Source of the DNA: Opitutales bacterium
GTDB lineage: Bacteria > Verrucomicrobiota > Verrucomicrobiia > Opitutales > UBA953
Length of the DNA: 64,000 bases
Assembly: GCA_017531845.1 (NCBI GenBank)
Contig: JAFXKI010000007.1
Location: 62,001-126,000, forward strand
Direction: 5' to 3'
Part shown: positions 43,650 through 53,155 of the stretch, piece by piece
How positions within the stretch are numbered: position 1 is the stretch's first letter
Layout of the letters: each line of letters starts with the position of its first letter
Translations under genes and position numbers: made by a program
The notes under the pieces: generated by a model
What the model was told of the DNA's origin: nothing
Databases searched by the model: none
Seen by the model: only the letters and a program-made list of their open reading frames with translations

Positions 43650-44966
43650 ATGAATCGACGCGATTTTCTCAAAACCACCCTGCTGACAACCGGCGGCTTG
43701 TTACTCGCAAACCTGTTTGCCGGCGCAGCAACGGAAACCTCGCGCGTTCCCGCAACCCGACGCGTACGCCTCGGAATAGATATGCTCGAAGCGGAAAATT
43801 TCGCGCGCCTGCGCGGAGAAAAAGTCGGACTGGTAACAAATCAGGCAGGCGTCAATCGCTACGGAGAAAGCACTATTCGCGTCCTGCACACACGGGGAAG
43901 ACGCGCCGGGGTCGATCTCGTCGCACTCTTCGGTCCGGAGCACGGAATTTACGGAGACGTTCCCGCCGAAAAAATCGTTGCCGACCAAAAAGACACACGC
44001 CTCGGCACAAAACTTCCCGTTTTTTCGCTTTACGGCGGCACCCGACGCCCGACGCCGGCAATGCTGCGAGGAATCACCAAAATGGTTGTCGACCTGCAAG
44101 ACGTCGGCGCACGCAGCTACACATTTGTAAGTTGTATGCGCCTCGTCATGGAAGCCTGCTTTGAAGCGGGAATTCCCGTTCTCGTTCTCGACCGTCCGAA
44201 CCCTCTCGGCGGATTAAAAACCGACGGACCGATGCTTGACGACAAATGGCAAAGTTACGTCGGCATGTATCCCGTGCCCTACGTTCACGGACTCACCATC
44301 GGCGAACTCGCGCGGGCGGCACTTCACGAAAACTGGCTGAAACTTTCCGAAAAAGCGCGTTCCCGTGCCAAGCTCGATATCGTAAAAATGGGAAACTGGA
44401 AGCGCTCCATGCTTTGGCGCGACACCGGGCTGGACTGGATTCCGACTTCGCCCTACATCGCCAACCCCGATGCCGCCGAAGGCTACGCCATGACCGGGTT
44501 GGGTTGCTGTATCGGAAAATTTTCACACACATTCACGGCATCGCGGGAACCCTTGCGCCTCGTGCGCCCGTTCCGCTTCCTCGGATACCCCGGGAAAAAC
44601 GAACGAGAAATGGCGGATTTGGTAAATTCTTTCCGCATCGCAGGCTTGCGCGGCGTTCCCGCCGTTTTGGGCAACGGCACGGCAAAAGGAGCCCTTCTCG
44701 CCGTCTCCGATTGGCGAATTTTCCGCCCCACGGAAATCAGTTTCCACATGATGCGCCAATGTTGCGCCTGGGAAAAACGCAATCCCTTTGCCGATGCCCA
44801 AGGGAACGATAAATCCCTTTTCCTGAAACACCTCGGCGACGAAAAGTTCTTCAATGCGCTTTGCCGCGAAGGAGCAAAAACCGATATCAAAGCCTGGTGC
44901 TCGCGCTGGGAAGCCCGTGCCGCCGAGTTCCGCCGCTCCGTCGCCGATTACCGCCTCTACTCTTGA
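43650..44966 (+). CDS. namZ-like: Exo-beta-N-acetylmuramidase NamZ-like protein (DUF1343, GH171)
   Basis: 438 residues with a twin-arginine-like leader (MNRRDFLKTT). The DUF1343 body contains LVTNQAGVN, ALFGPEHGIYGD, LYGGTRRPTPAML, LQDVGARSYTF and LDRPNPLGG, the set seen in NamZ (GH171), which cuts N-acetylmuramic acid from the ends of peptidoglycan chains. It would act in wall recycling or in use of foreign cell walls. The Tat leader implies export in folded form. It follows the VC0807-type gene. Confidence 0.88.
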   Translation: MNRRDFLKTTLLTTGGLLLANLFAGAATETSRVPATRRVRLGIDMLEAENFARLRGEKVGLVTNQAGVNRYGESTIRVLHTRGRRAGVDLVALFGPEHGIYGDVPAEKIVADQKDTRLGTKLPVFSLYGGTRRPTPAMLRGITKMVVDLQDVGARSYTFVSCMRLVMEACFEAGIPVLVLDRPNPLGGLKTDGPMLDDKWQSYVGMYPVPYVHGLTIGELARAALHENWLKLSEKARSRAKLDIVKMGNWKRSMLWRDTGLDWIPTSPYIANPDAAEGYAMTGLGCCIGKFSHTFTASREPLRLVRPFRFLGYPGKNEREMADLVNSFRIAGLRGVPAVLGNGTAKGALLAVSDWRIFRPTEISFHMMRQCCAWEKRNPFADAQGNDKSLFLKHLGDEKFFNALCREGAKTDIKAWCSRWEARAAEFRRSVADYRLYS

Positions 44967-44991
44967 GGGGAACTCTATAAATTCGTCTTTT

Positions 44992-45603
44992 TTAACGCTC
45001 CGTGTCGCTGACGCTTGTGAGCCGCTCAACGTATTTTGCCAAAATATCAAATTCCAAATTAACGGGCTCACCCGCCTTGCGTTCCCGCAAATTTGTTTCC
45101 GCCATCGTGTGCGGAATCAGCCAGATGTCAAAGGTGCCGTCCGCGTCGTTGAGCGCGGCGACCGTCAACGAAATTCCGTCCACGGCAACACTGCATTTGT
45201 AGGCAAGGTACTTGCGAAATTCTTTCGGCGGGCGCACGCAGAGGCGATAATTCGCGCCTTCCCGGCGAAGCGAGGCAATCGTTCCCGTCGCATCCACGTG
45301 TCCGGTTACAAAATGCCCGCCCATGCGCGCTGTCGGAAGCAGGCTGCGTTCGAGATTGACGGCACTTCCGGGCTTGAGCAAAGAAAAAGATGTTTTGCGA
45401 AGCGTTTCATCAAGCACATCAAAACCGAGTCGCGTACCTTCGATTGCGACCACCGTCAGGCAGCAACCGTTGTTGGCGACGCTGTCCCCGATTTGCGGCG
45501 TTCCCGCAAATACCGGCGCATCCACCGTCAGCCGCCAAATACCTTTTTCATTTTGTTCGAGGGAAACAACCGTTCCCGTGGTTTCAACAAGACCCGTAAA
45601 CAT
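44992..45603 (-). CDS. ribE: Riboflavin synthase alpha chain
   Basis: 203 residues with two tandem lumazine-binding repeats (about 1-97 and 98-200), starting with the fixed MFTGLVETTG. It makes riboflavin from 6,7-dimethyl-8-ribityllumazine. The second repeat begins at about GHVDATGTI. No FMN riboswitch is visible in the short upstream region. It is convergent with namZ. Confidence 0.94.
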   Translation of the reverse strand: MFTGLVETTGTVVSLEQNEKGIWRLTVDAPVFAGTPQIGDSVANNGCCLTVVAIEGTRLGFDVLDETLRKTSFSLLKPGSAVNLERSLLPTARMGGHFVTGHVDATGTIASLRREGANYRLCVRPPKEFRKYLAYKCSVAVDGISLTVAALNDADGTFDIWLIPHTMAETNLRERKAGEPVNLEFDILAKYVERLTSVSDTER

Positions 45604-45768
45604 AGCGGGGAAAATCCTAAGCTTTGCCGGGGAAATGGCAAACGGAGAATCACAACTCCCCGAAACCCCGCATATTTACAAGCAGAAACGCGTTGACGCT
45701 CCCGCCGAAACGGGAGTATTCTTGCCTTACTTTTCATTCGAATTAACCCACAACAAAAACATCCTGAT

Positions 45769-46671
45769 ATGAAACCTACACTCCTCGTTCTTGCAGCAGG
45801 TATGGGCAGCCGCTACGGCGGACTTAAACAAATGGATCCGATGGGTCCCTCCGGCGAAACGATTCTCGACTATTCCGTTTTTGACGCCGTTCGCGCCGGC
45901 TTCGGCAAAGTCGTCTTCATCATTCGCCCGGACTTCGAAGAAGCTTTCCGCGAGATGATCTCCAAGAAGAACCTTCCCGTTCCCGTCGATTTCGCGTTCC
46001 AGACGCTCGACAAGCTTCCGGAAGGCTTCAGCGTTCCCGAAGGACGCGAAAAACCCTGGGGCACGACGCACGCGATTCTCTGCGCAAAAGGTGTTGTCAA
46101 AGAAAACTTCGCCATCATCAACGCGGACGACTTCTACGGGCGCAACTCCTACGAAGTGCTCTCGAACTACCTCACGAATCTCGATCCGAATTCGAGCGAC
46201 TTCTCGATGGTCGGCTTCCTGATGCGCAACACACTCTCCGAGCACGGCACCGTCGCACGCGGCGTTTGCAACACCGACGCTAACGGCTTCCTCACCGACA
46301 TCGAAGAAATGACCAAAATTTCCAAGGTCGGCGACAACGGACGCAACACCTACGACGACGGCTCCACGAAGGACATCCCGGGCGATACGCCGGTTTCCAT
46401 GAATATGTGGGGTTGCACGCCGAAACTGTTTGACCACCTCGATCGCATTTTCCTCGAATTCCTCAAGGAAAAAGGCACCGAGCTCAAGAGCGAATGCTTC
46501 ATTCCGATGACGATCGGTCAGCTCATCAAGGAAGGTCTCGCCACGACGAAGGTTCTTCGCACGGACAGCGCGTGGTTCGGCGTTACCTACAAGGAAGACA
46601 AGCCGGTCGTTCAGGCGAACATCAACAAGCTCATCGAAGCCGGCGAATACCCGACCAATCTTTGGGCGTAA
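45769..46671 (+). CDS. Sugar-phosphate nucleotidyltransferase-like protein
   Basis: 300 residues with the nucleotidyltransferase start LAAGMGSRYGGLKQMDPMGP and the metal-binding NADDFYG. It lacks the long C-terminal extensions of GlmU and most GalU-like enzymes. The product may be a UDP- or CDP-sugar; substrate cannot be assigned. Codon use is strongly G/C-ending, typical of a well-expressed gene. The terminator at 46689-46731 follows directly. Confidence 0.85.
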   Translation: MKPTLLVLAAGMGSRYGGLKQMDPMGPSGETILDYSVFDAVRAGFGKVVFIIRPDFEEAFREMISKKNLPVPVDFAFQTLDKLPEGFSVPEGREKPWGTTHAILCAKGVVKENFAIINADDFYGRNSYEVLSNYLTNLDPNSSDFSMVGFLMRNTLSEHGTVARGVCNTDANGFLTDIEEMTKISKVGDNGRNTYDDGSTKDIPGDTPVSMNMWGCTPKLFDHLDRIFLEFLKEKGTELKSECFIPMTIGQLIKEGLATTKVLRTDSAWFGVTYKEDKPVVQANINKLIEAGEYPTNLWA

Positions 46672-46688
46672 ATCAAAGCTTAGAGCTT

Positions 46689-46731
46689 AAAAAAGAGCGT
46701 TCCCGTAAAATTCGCGGGAACGCTTTTTTGT
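46689..46731. terminator. Bidirectional terminator built from an inverted pair of CGGGAACG motifs
   Basis: AAAAGAGCGTTCCCG pairs with CGGGAACGCTTTTTT, 9-nt loop, with A run on one side and T run on the other, so it can end both the nucleotidyltransferase gene and the convergent leuA. Confidence 0.92.
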
Positions 46732-46767
46732 TTTAAAACGGGAACCGGAAAACCGGGAAAATTCCGC

Positions 46768-48444
46768 TTAAATCCGACGCGAAAGATTGAACGCGGAAAC
46801 CAATGCCAACAAGCCCGCAAGCTCAATGTTGGTATCAATTCCGCAGCCCCAGAAAACTTTTCCGTCGCTGTCGCGGGAAATTGAAACGTAAGCGGCGGAT
46901 TCGGTCGCCGAGCCCGTTCCGATTGCATGCGAGCGATAATCACGCAAAGTGAAGTTTTTCCACCCCTGAGCGTGAATCGCTTTTACAAACGCATTGATCG
47001 GACCGTTCCCGCTACCGGAAATTTTGTATTCTTTTCCCTGATACAAAACTTCCGCGACACAGGAAACAATCGGCTTGTTTTCCGAATTGGACTCGAACAG
47101 GCGTAATTTCAGCGGCTCCGCAACATTAACGAAGCGGGACTGAAACTCGTCGTGAATTTCCTTCGGAGAAAGTTCGCGCCCGAGTTTATCCGCCACGTTC
47201 CCGACGACCTGCCCGACAATCGGGTGCATCAGTTTCGGCAAATCAATTCCGAAATCGCGATCGAGAATATAAGCGATCCCGCCCTTTCCGCTTTGGGAAT
47301 TGATGCGGATAATCGCTTCGTAAGTCGCGCCGACATCCGTCGGGTCAATCGTCAGATAGGGCACTTGCCAGGGCGCGTCCCCGCCGAGCGAGCCGCGCGC
47401 ATCCATACCTTTTTTGATAGCGTCCTGGTGCGAGCCGCTAAATGCCGTAAAGACGAGGTCTCCGGCGTAAGGATGTCGCGCAGGAATCGTCATGCGCGTG
47501 CAACGTTCGTAAACTTCGCGAATGGCGGGCAAATCGTCGAACTTCAATCCGGACTCGATTCCGTGCGTATACATGTTGAGTGCGACATTTACGATGTCGA
47601 GATTTCCGGTGCGCTCGCCGTTTCCGAAAAGCGTGCCTTCTACACGGTCTGCACCCGCCATCAGCCCGAGCTCGGTCGCAGCAACGCCGGTTCCGCGGTC
47701 GTTGTGTGTATGCAGGGAAATGATAACGCTGTCTCGGCGGGAAATCATTCCGCAGAATTTTTCAATCATATCCGCATAAACATTCGGCGTGGTCCACTGA
47801 ACGGTTTCGGGAAGGTTCAGAATAATAGGCTCCTGCGGCGTCGGTTGCCACACATCCATCACGGCTTCGCAAACTTCGACAGCGTATTCGACTTCCGTAT
47901 CGGAAAAACTTTCCGGCGAATATTCGAGGCGGATTTTCGTGTTTCCGGCTTCCGGGAGTAAATCTTTAACCAACTGCGCACCGTCGATTGCTATCTGTTT
48001 AATTTGTTCCTTGGACGCGTTCCCGAAAGTGATTCTTCGCTGAAGCGGCGAAGTGGAATTATAAATATGGATAATTGCCTGTTTGGCTCCGCGCAAAGCT
48101 TCAAAAGTGCGGCGGATCAAATGCTCACGGCATTGTACGAGCACCTGCACGGTAACGTCATCCGGAATAAGATTTTTTTCAATCAGAGCGCGAGCGAAGG
48201 CAAATTCCGTATCGGAGGCAGACGGGAATCCGATTTCTATTTCCTTAAATCCGATATCGCAAAGCATCTTGAACATTTCGATTTTTTCTTCGACGTTCAT
48301 CGGAATGGCGAGTGCCTGATTGCCGTCGCGCAAATCCACACTGCACCACACAGGCGCTTTTTCGATGCGGTTATCCGGCCACCGGCGATTTTTAATATCA
48401 ATCTGCGGGAACGCGGAATATTTCGTGATTTCGTTATGTTGCAT
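46768..48444 (-). CDS. leuA: 2-isopropylmalate synthase
   Basis: 558 residues, the longer type of LeuA. The catalytic domain holds SVDLRDGNQ (catalytic Asp/Arg region) and ISLHTHNDRG (metal His); the C-terminal part is the Leu-binding LeuA-dimer domain. It commits 2-ketoisovalerate to leucine. I start at ATG 48444, at which homology begins (MQHNEITKYSAF). Upstream are hairpins that could form an attenuator. leuD is 3.5 kb away; leuC and leuB are not in the window. Confidence 0.93.
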   Translation of the reverse strand: MQHNEITKYSAFPQIDIKNRRWPDNRIEKAPVWCSVDLRDGNQALAIPMNVEEKIEMFKMLCDIGFKEIEIGFPSASDTEFAFARALIEKNLIPDDVTVQVLVQCREHLIRRTFEALRGAKQAIIHIYNSTSPLQRRITFGNASKEQIKQIAIDGAQLVKDLLPEAGNTKIRLEYSPESFSDTEVEYAVEVCEAVMDVWQPTPQEPIILNLPETVQWTTPNVYADMIEKFCGMISRRDSVIISLHTHNDRGTGVAATELGLMAGADRVEGTLFGNGERTGNLDIVNVALNMYTHGIESGLKFDDLPAIREVYERCTRMTIPARHPYAGDLVFTAFSGSHQDAIKKGMDARGSLGGDAPWQVPYLTIDPTDVGATYEAIIRINSQSGKGGIAYILDRDFGIDLPKLMHPIVGQVVGNVADKLGRELSPKEIHDEFQSRFVNVAEPLKLRLFESNSENKPIVSCVAEVLYQGKEYKISGSGNGPINAFVKAIHAQGWKNFTLRDYRSHAIGTGSATESAAYVSISRDSDGKVFWGCGIDTNIELAGLLALVSAFNLSRRI

Positions 48445-48514
48445 AAAAAACAGTAAAAAAATTTGATAAAAAAGTAACTGCGGAAACTTCCGCAAAAAAA
48501 GCTCGGCGAAACTT

Positions 48515-48607
48515 AAAAAACGGGTCGCCTCACCCGCAGAAAAAAACAAGCCGCTCCCCTCAGGGGAGAAGCGTTGTGCGACTAAGTCGATGTTGTCCGT
48601 AAATCAC
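48515..48607 (-). promoter_or_regulatory. Possible leuA leader with short peptide and terminator-like hairpins
   Basis: On the minus strand a 15-codon frame (VIYGQHRLSRTTLLP, GTG at 48607, stop at 48560) has three Leu codons, two adjacent near the end. Its stop lies within a CTCCCC-TCA-GGGGAG hairpin (48554-48568). A second hairpin, CGGGT/ACCCG (48521-48536), is followed at once by six T on the transcript. TTGACA (48642-48637) is upstream, but its -10 is poor. This would fit Leu-dependent attenuation; no ribosome-binding site at usual distance is seen for the peptide. Confidence 0.3.
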
Positions 48608-48708
48608 AATGGTAGTCTTTTCCTCCGCAGGAGTTTTGTCAAATTGAAATTTGATTGTCGGAAGAAGGCACGCCGCGCATTATTGTTCGTTAAAATCAGA
48701 TTTTATTC

Positions 48709-49566
48709 ATGGGTAAAAAATCCTCCAAAATCATCAGCCAATCCGCACCGCAAAAAAAAGAACCTCTCGGTACCGGAGCAAAATTCGGCATTCTTGTCTG
48801 CGCAATCGTCGTCGCCGGACTCGGCTTCGCCATTGCGGAACGTTGCGGCATCACGGGAACGCAGTTCCTTTTCCGGGGTGAAATCGAGGCGGAAAAATCC
48901 GTCGAAACCTCCGTAGCGCATTCCCGCGACCCCGAAAAAACGGCGCAAACAAAGCAAACCAACCCACGCCCCCCGAGAACCTCTCCGGACGACAACAAAA
49001 GCACGAGCATTTCTTCCGACAAAAAAAATCAAGCAGACGACGCGAAGAAAAAAACGTCCCGCAAAAAAAACGCCAAAAGCCAGAAATCCTCCGCTCCCGC
49101 CGAGCCGCTGCCGCTTCACGCCTTCATCGACATTTCCCGCAAGCCGCATACCTGGCCGGGCTTCATCCGCCTCACGCGTTCCCGCACCATTACGATGACG
49201 GACTCGCGCACAGGAGAATCCATGGGGCGCATGGAAGTCCCCAAGGGAACCGTTGTCAAAGTTTTCAAAGTCCTCCCCACGGGAACGCTTGAGGTTTTTG
49301 ACCGCACCGGGCAAAAATTTAACGTCGAAGCCTCCGGCACGAATTTCGCCGCCGCTTACGCCGCCGTTAAAAACAAACCGAAGAAAAAATCAAAGCCCAA
49401 GAAAACCGTCGCCAAAACACCGGAAAAACCGATTGAGGTATCCGAGCCCGAAACCTCCGTCGCCTCGGCTCCGGTCAAAAAAGAAAAATCCGCGCCCGTG
49501 TTGAGCGCCTTCGGCGTCGCGTTTGACGACGACGAAGAATGGGAAGCCGATTCCGACGAAGAATAA
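48709..49566 (+). CDS. Membrane-anchored protein with SH3-like segment, unknown function
   Basis: 285 residues: a helix at about 25-45, a Lys/Ser-rich linker (about 60-130), a small beta domain (about 135-220) with an SH3-like look ('ITMTDSRTGESMGRMEVPKGTVVKV', 'TLEVFDRTGQKFNV' in the 160-205 range), a Lys/Pro-rich linker and an acidic end. No enzyme motif. The Lys-rich parts contain CGGGAACG copies only in the folded half. xth starts 48 bp later. Confidence 0.6.
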   Translation: MGKKSSKIISQSAPQKKEPLGTGAKFGILVCAIVVAGLGFAIAERCGITGTQFLFRGEIEAEKSVETSVAHSRDPEKTAQTKQTNPRPPRTSPDDNKSTSISSDKKNQADDAKKKTSRKKNAKSQKSSAPAEPLPLHAFIDISRKPHTWPGFIRLTRSRTITMTDSRTGESMGRMEVPKGTVVKVFKVLPTGTLEVFDRTGQKFNVEASGTNFAAAYAAVKNKPKKKSKPKKTVAKTPEKPIEVSEPETSVASAPVKKEKSAPVLSAFGVAFDDDEEWEADSDEE

Positions 49567-49613
49567 TTTTGCCGCTTTTTAATTTTTCAAAAAAAAAACA
49601 CACTCATCCGTAT

Positions 49614-50393
49614 ATGAAAACCGCACTTCTCCATTCATGGAACGTCAACGGGCTTCGCGCCGCCATTCGCAAAGGCTTCGGCAACTACGTCGCCTGCTTC
49701 GAGCCGGACATTCTTTGCCTACAGGAAATTAAATGCCCGGCGGACACGCCGCTTCCGGAAGAAGCCGCGTTCCCGCACAAAATCTGGCATCCTGCGGACA
49801 AAGCCGGCTACTCGGGAACGGCAATTTTCTCCAAATACGCACCGCTCGCCGTCAGTTTCAATTTTGAAGGCGAAAACCACCCGCAGGAAGGGCGCGTCAT
49901 CACGGCGGAATTTCCCGGCGTCTACGTTGTCTGCGCCTACGTTCCCAATTCTCAAAACGAACTGGCGAGGCTCGATTACCGCCTGCGTTGGGACGCCGAT
50001 TTCCGCCGCCACCTCTGCTCGCTAAAGGAGAAAAAGCCCGTGCTTGTCTGCGGAGATTTAAACTGCGCGCACAAGCCGATCGATATCGCACGCCCGAAAG
50101 GCAACGAACGCAGTGCCGGCTTCACGATTGAAGAACGCGATTCATTTTCCGAAACTCTCGCCGCGGGATTTATCGACACTTTTCGCGAGAAAAATCCCGA
50201 ACTTACCGCCGCTTATTCGTGGTGGAGCTATCGCATGAAAGCGCGGGAACGCAACATCGGGTGGCGCATAGATTACTGGCTCGCCTCCGCCGATTTGGCG
50301 GAAAAATTCAGCGAGCCGGAAATCCATCCCGAAATTGAAGGCTCCGACCACTGCCCCGTTTCCGTGCGCGTTCCCGACACGCTTTTTGTTTAA
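49614..50393 (+). CDS. xth: Exodeoxyribonuclease III / AP endonuclease
   Basis: 259 residues of the EEP nuclease family that cuts DNA at abasic sites. Active-site segments are all present: SWNVNGLRA, LQEIKCPAD (metal Glu), YSGTAIFSKY, GDLNCAHKPID and SDHCPV. Start is ATG 49614, before the SWN motif. No signal peptide. It is followed by yggS after 6 bp, so these two are co-transcribed. Confidence 0.94.
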   Translation: MKTALLHSWNVNGLRAAIRKGFGNYVACFEPDILCLQEIKCPADTPLPEEAAFPHKIWHPADKAGYSGTAIFSKYAPLAVSFNFEGENHPQEGRVITAEFPGVYVVCAYVPNSQNELARLDYRLRWDADFRRHLCSLKEKKPVLVCGDLNCAHKPIDIARPKGNERSAGFTIEERDSFSETLAAGFIDTFREKNPELTAAYSWWSYRMKARERNIGWRIDYWLASADLAEKFSEPEIHPEIEGSDHCPVSVRVPDTLFV

Positions 50394-50399
50394 TTTATT

Positions 50400-51143
50400 A
50401 TGATTTCCTTTGAAGAGTTCACCGAAAACTGTCGCATCGTCCGCGAGCGCGTCGCCGAAGCCTGCGCCGCCTGCGGGCGCGATCCGGAGAGCGTAAAAAT
50501 TCTCCCGGTAACGAAAAATCACCCCGTGGAAGCTCCGGTTTTTGCCGCGCAAGCCGGTTTTTCCGCCGTCGGCGAAAATCGCGTTCAGGAAGCGGAAAAC
50601 AAAAAACAACAGTTTCGCGAAATCGCCGCAGGCGACAGCGTTCCCGCTCCGCGCTGGGAACTCATCGGGCACCTTCAAAGCAACAAAGCACGACGCGCCG
50701 TCGAAATTTTTGACCGCATCCAATCCGTCGACTCCGTTTCCCTTCTCCAAAAAATCAATCGCCTTTGCGGAGAAATCGCGCGGGAACGCCTGCCGATTTT
50801 ACTTCAGGCGAATCCCGGATGCGATCCCGCAAAGTTCGGAACCGCCGACTACGACGGACTCCGACTGCTCGCCGAAGCCGCCTTCAAAAGCGAAAATCTC
50901 CAAGTTGACGGTCTCATGTGCGTTGCGCCGATCGATGATGATTCTCTCGAAACCGCACGCCGCAGCTTTGAAACTTTGCGAGAATGGCGGGAACGCCTCG
51001 AAAAAGAATTCGGAAAAAAACTTCCCGAACTTTCCATGGGAATGTCCCACGACCTCGCGCCCGCCGTCGCCGCCGGCTCCACAATGGTGAGAATCGGCAC
51101 CGCCCTTTTCGGAGCCCGCGATTACAAAGTTCCTAATTCTTAA
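50400..51143 (+). CDS. yggS: YggS-family PLP homeostasis protein
   Basis: 247 residues of the alanine-racemase fold without a second domain. The PLP lysine is in PVTKNHP near residue 39, and later GENRVQEA, HLQSNKARRAV and MGMSHDLAPAVAAGSTMVRIGTALFG segments fit YggS (PLPBP) proteins, which buffer pyridoxal phosphate. The ATG at 50400 lies in an A/T-rich context without a Shine-Dalgarno sequence. It follows xth by six bases. Confidence 0.92.
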   Translation: MISFEEFTENCRIVRERVAEACAACGRDPESVKILPVTKNHPVEAPVFAAQAGFSAVGENRVQEAENKKQQFREIAAGDSVPAPRWELIGHLQSNKARRAVEIFDRIQSVDSVSLLQKINRLCGEIARERLPILLQANPGCDPAKFGTADYDGLRLLAEAAFKSENLQVDGLMCVAPIDDDSLETARRSFETLREWRERLEKEFGKKLPELSMGMSHDLAPAVAAGSTMVRIGTALFGARDYKVPNS

Positions 51144-51516
51144 TTTCTAATTAGATCATAAAAGCTCTCTCTCTCTTAGTAAGAGGGAGCGGATCGCAAG
51201 CGAAGCGATGCGGTGAGGGCGTTCGGAAGGGAAACAAAAATCTCTCGCAGAGAACGCAGAGAAACGCAGATTTTTTTTATTTTTTTGAGGTAAAAACAAG
51301 CCCCGACGGGGCGCAAGAAATCAACCTGAGCATCTCTCCCCCATCTATGTCGGCGTGAAAAAACGTTCCCGCAATGAAAAGCGATATTGAGAAAAAGAAT
51401 TTTTTCATAAAAAAAAACGCCCCCAAATTTCGCCGCATTTCGTTTTCTGCCGAGATAAGAATCGCATAGAAAACGCTTGCGGGCGAAAACGCGCGGCGGG
51501 TATCCTTTGGAATGTT
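51144..51516. other. Intergenic region with hairpins and repeat fragments
   Basis: 373 bp with no gene. It begins with a CTCTCTCTCTT/AAGAGGGAG hairpin (about 51164-51192), has CTCTCGCAGAGAACGCAGAG (51242-51261) of the intergenic repeat type, a GCCCC-GA-CGGGGC hairpin (about 51301-51313), and one CGTTCCCG copy (51364). Promoter for the next gene is likely in the last 100 bp; none is clear. Confidence 0.4.
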
Positions 51517-51906
51517 ATGAGTAACGAAGAAAAAAGCACAGTTTTCCCCGCCTTAAACCGCTTGACCGCCGCGATTTTCGGAATCGGTGCCCTCGCCTCA
51601 GTCGCTTGCTCGGCGATTTTCGGTTACAACAATCCGTTTTTGGGATGTGTTTTGCTCGCCGCTTGCGTTCTTGTCTCGATTGTCGCGTTTATTTTCGGAG
51701 TGTGTGTCAAATCCGCAATTGCGCGCAGGCTCAGCTACTTTTCCGTCGGGCTTGCCGTTCTCGTAACTTTTGCCGCGCTCGCGCTACTCTTTTTCGACAA
51801 AAACTTTGAAAACCGCTGTGTAGACGCCTGGCAAAATCTCACGCAAAAAACCGAACGTATTGAACGCCGCCTCGAACAGCTCGAAGACCGCTTCGACCGC
51901 GATTAA
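51517..51906 (+). CDS. Small membrane protein of unknown function
   Basis: 129 residues with three hydrophobic helices (about 15-35, 42-62, 75-95) and a charged C-terminal helix that could form a coiled coil ('TERIERRLEQLEDRFDRD'). No known motif. leuD begins 19 bp later, which may place it in the same transcript. It lacks the CGGGAACG motif. Confidence 0.6.
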   Translation: MSNEEKSTVFPALNRLTAAIFGIGALASVACSAIFGYNNPFLGCVLLAACVLVSIVAFIFGVCVKSAIARRLSYFSVGLAVLVTFAALALLFFDKNFENRCVDAWQNLTQKTERIERRLEQLEDRFDRD

Positions 51907-51924
51907 TCTTTTATTCTACAAAAA

Positions 51925-52509
51925 ATGGCTCTTGAAAAAATCACCGCCGTTTCCGGCGTTCCCGTTTTCGTTCCCGGCGACGACATCGACACCGACCGCA
52001 TCATTCCCGCGCGCTTCCTAAAAAGTATTACCTTCGACGGGCTCGGAGCATTCGCATTTTACGACGAAAGAAAAAATGATGACGGTTCCGACAAACCGCA
52101 TGCGCTCAACACGTTCCCGCACGCTAAAATCCTCGTTACAGGTATGAACTTCGGTTGCGGAAGCTCCCGCGAACACGCCCCGCAAGCCTTGTGGAGACGC
52201 GGAATCCGAGCCGTTATCGCCGGAAGCTTCGCCGAAATTTTCTTCGGAAATTCAACAACGCTCGGCGTAGCCTGCGTTTGCGCCACACGCGAAAATTTAG
52301 CAAAAATCGAAGCGTGGATTTCCGGCAACCCGAACGAAGAAATGACCGTCGATGTCGAAAATCTTTGCGTCAAATTCGGCGACAAATGCGTTCCCGTAAC
52401 CCTTCCCGAAGCTGTCCGCAAAGCACTCATTGACGGACGCTGGGATCCTATTGCGGATTTGCTCGAAAACGCGGAGAAAATCAACGCACTCGCCGCAAAA
52501 GTCGCTTAA
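51925..52509 (+). CDS. leuD: 3-isopropylmalate dehydratase small subunit
   Basis: 194 residues with LeuD signatures: GDDIDTDRIIPARFL at the N terminus, NFGCGSSREHAPQAL, and AGSFAEIFFGN. With LeuC (not seen) it isomerises 2- to 3-isopropylmalate in leucine synthesis. It is separate from leuA, which lies 3.5 kb away on the other strand. ruvA follows after six bases. Confidence 0.95.
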   Translation: MALEKITAVSGVPVFVPGDDIDTDRIIPARFLKSITFDGLGAFAFYDERKNDDGSDKPHALNTFPHAKILVTGMNFGCGSSREHAPQALWRRGIRAVIAGSFAEIFFGNSTTLGVACVCATRENLAKIEAWISGNPNEEMTVDVENLCVKFGDKCVPVTLPEAVRKALIDGRWDPIADLLENAEKINALAAKVA

Positions 52510-52515
52510 GCCGCC

Positions 52516-53151
52516 ATGATAGTTTCGCTTTCCGGAATTTTAATCGAAGCCGCGATCTTCCGAGCCGTTGTCGATTGCGGCGGCGTCGGCTACGAAGTCA
52601 ACATTCCCGTTTCCACGGCGGAAAAGTTGCCGAAAATCGGGGAAAAAGTCCGCTTGTTCACGCTTCATACGTTCCGGGAAGACGGGCAATCGCTCTACGG
52701 TTTTCACAGCGCGGAAGAACGGGATTTTTTTAAAATGCTCATCGAAAAAGTGAGCGGAATCGGTCCCGGAATCGCGCTGAAAATTTTCTCCCGGCTTTCG
52801 CTTCCGGTATTGCGCGATGCGATTCGCCGCAGCGATGTCGCCCTGCTTTCGCAGTGCCCCGGCATAGGAAAAAAGACGGCGGAGCGGCTCGTCGTTGAGC
52901 TGCGGGATAAAGTCGGGCTAAGTAGCGGAAACGCGGCGGGATCGCCAGCGAAAAAAGGCGGAGAACCTGCCGTAGCAATCTCTGCGGGAACGTCGGCAGG
53001 AACGGTCGACGCACAGGCAGACGCCGTCGCCGCGCTCATGTCGCTCGGCTTCAAGCTTGCCGACGCGGACAAAGCCGTGCGCGCCGCCGTTTCCAAGGCA
53101 GGAGCCGACGCTCCGGTCGAAAAACTCATCCGTGTCGCGCTCGGAAACTAA
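52516..53151 (+). CDS. ruvA: Holliday junction DNA helicase subunit RuvA
   Basis: 211 residues with the three RuvA domains: OB fold (1-62), two helix-hairpin-helix motifs (ISGIGPGIALKIF-like at about 72-85 and CPGIGKKTAERLV at about 113-126) and C-terminal domain III for RuvB contact (about 160-211). A low-complexity Ala/Gly linker precedes the last domain. RuvA directs RuvB to Holliday junctions. ruvB and ruvC are not in the window. Confidence 0.95.
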   Translation: MIVSLSGILIEAAIFRAVVDCGGVGYEVNIPVSTAEKLPKIGEKVRLFTLHTFREDGQSLYGFHSAEERDFFKMLIEKVSGIGPGIALKIFSRLSLPVLRDAIRRSDVALLSQCPGIGKKTAERLVVELRDKVGLSSGNAAGSPAKKGGEPAVAISAGTSAGTVDAQADAVAALMSLGFKLADADKAVRAAVSKAGADAPVEKLIRVALGN

Positions 53152-53155
53152 AAAA

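Noticed and set aside
44992-45768. FMN riboswitch upstream of ribE
   Set aside because: The region upstream of ribE (45604-45768) shows none of the conserved RFN-element stems.
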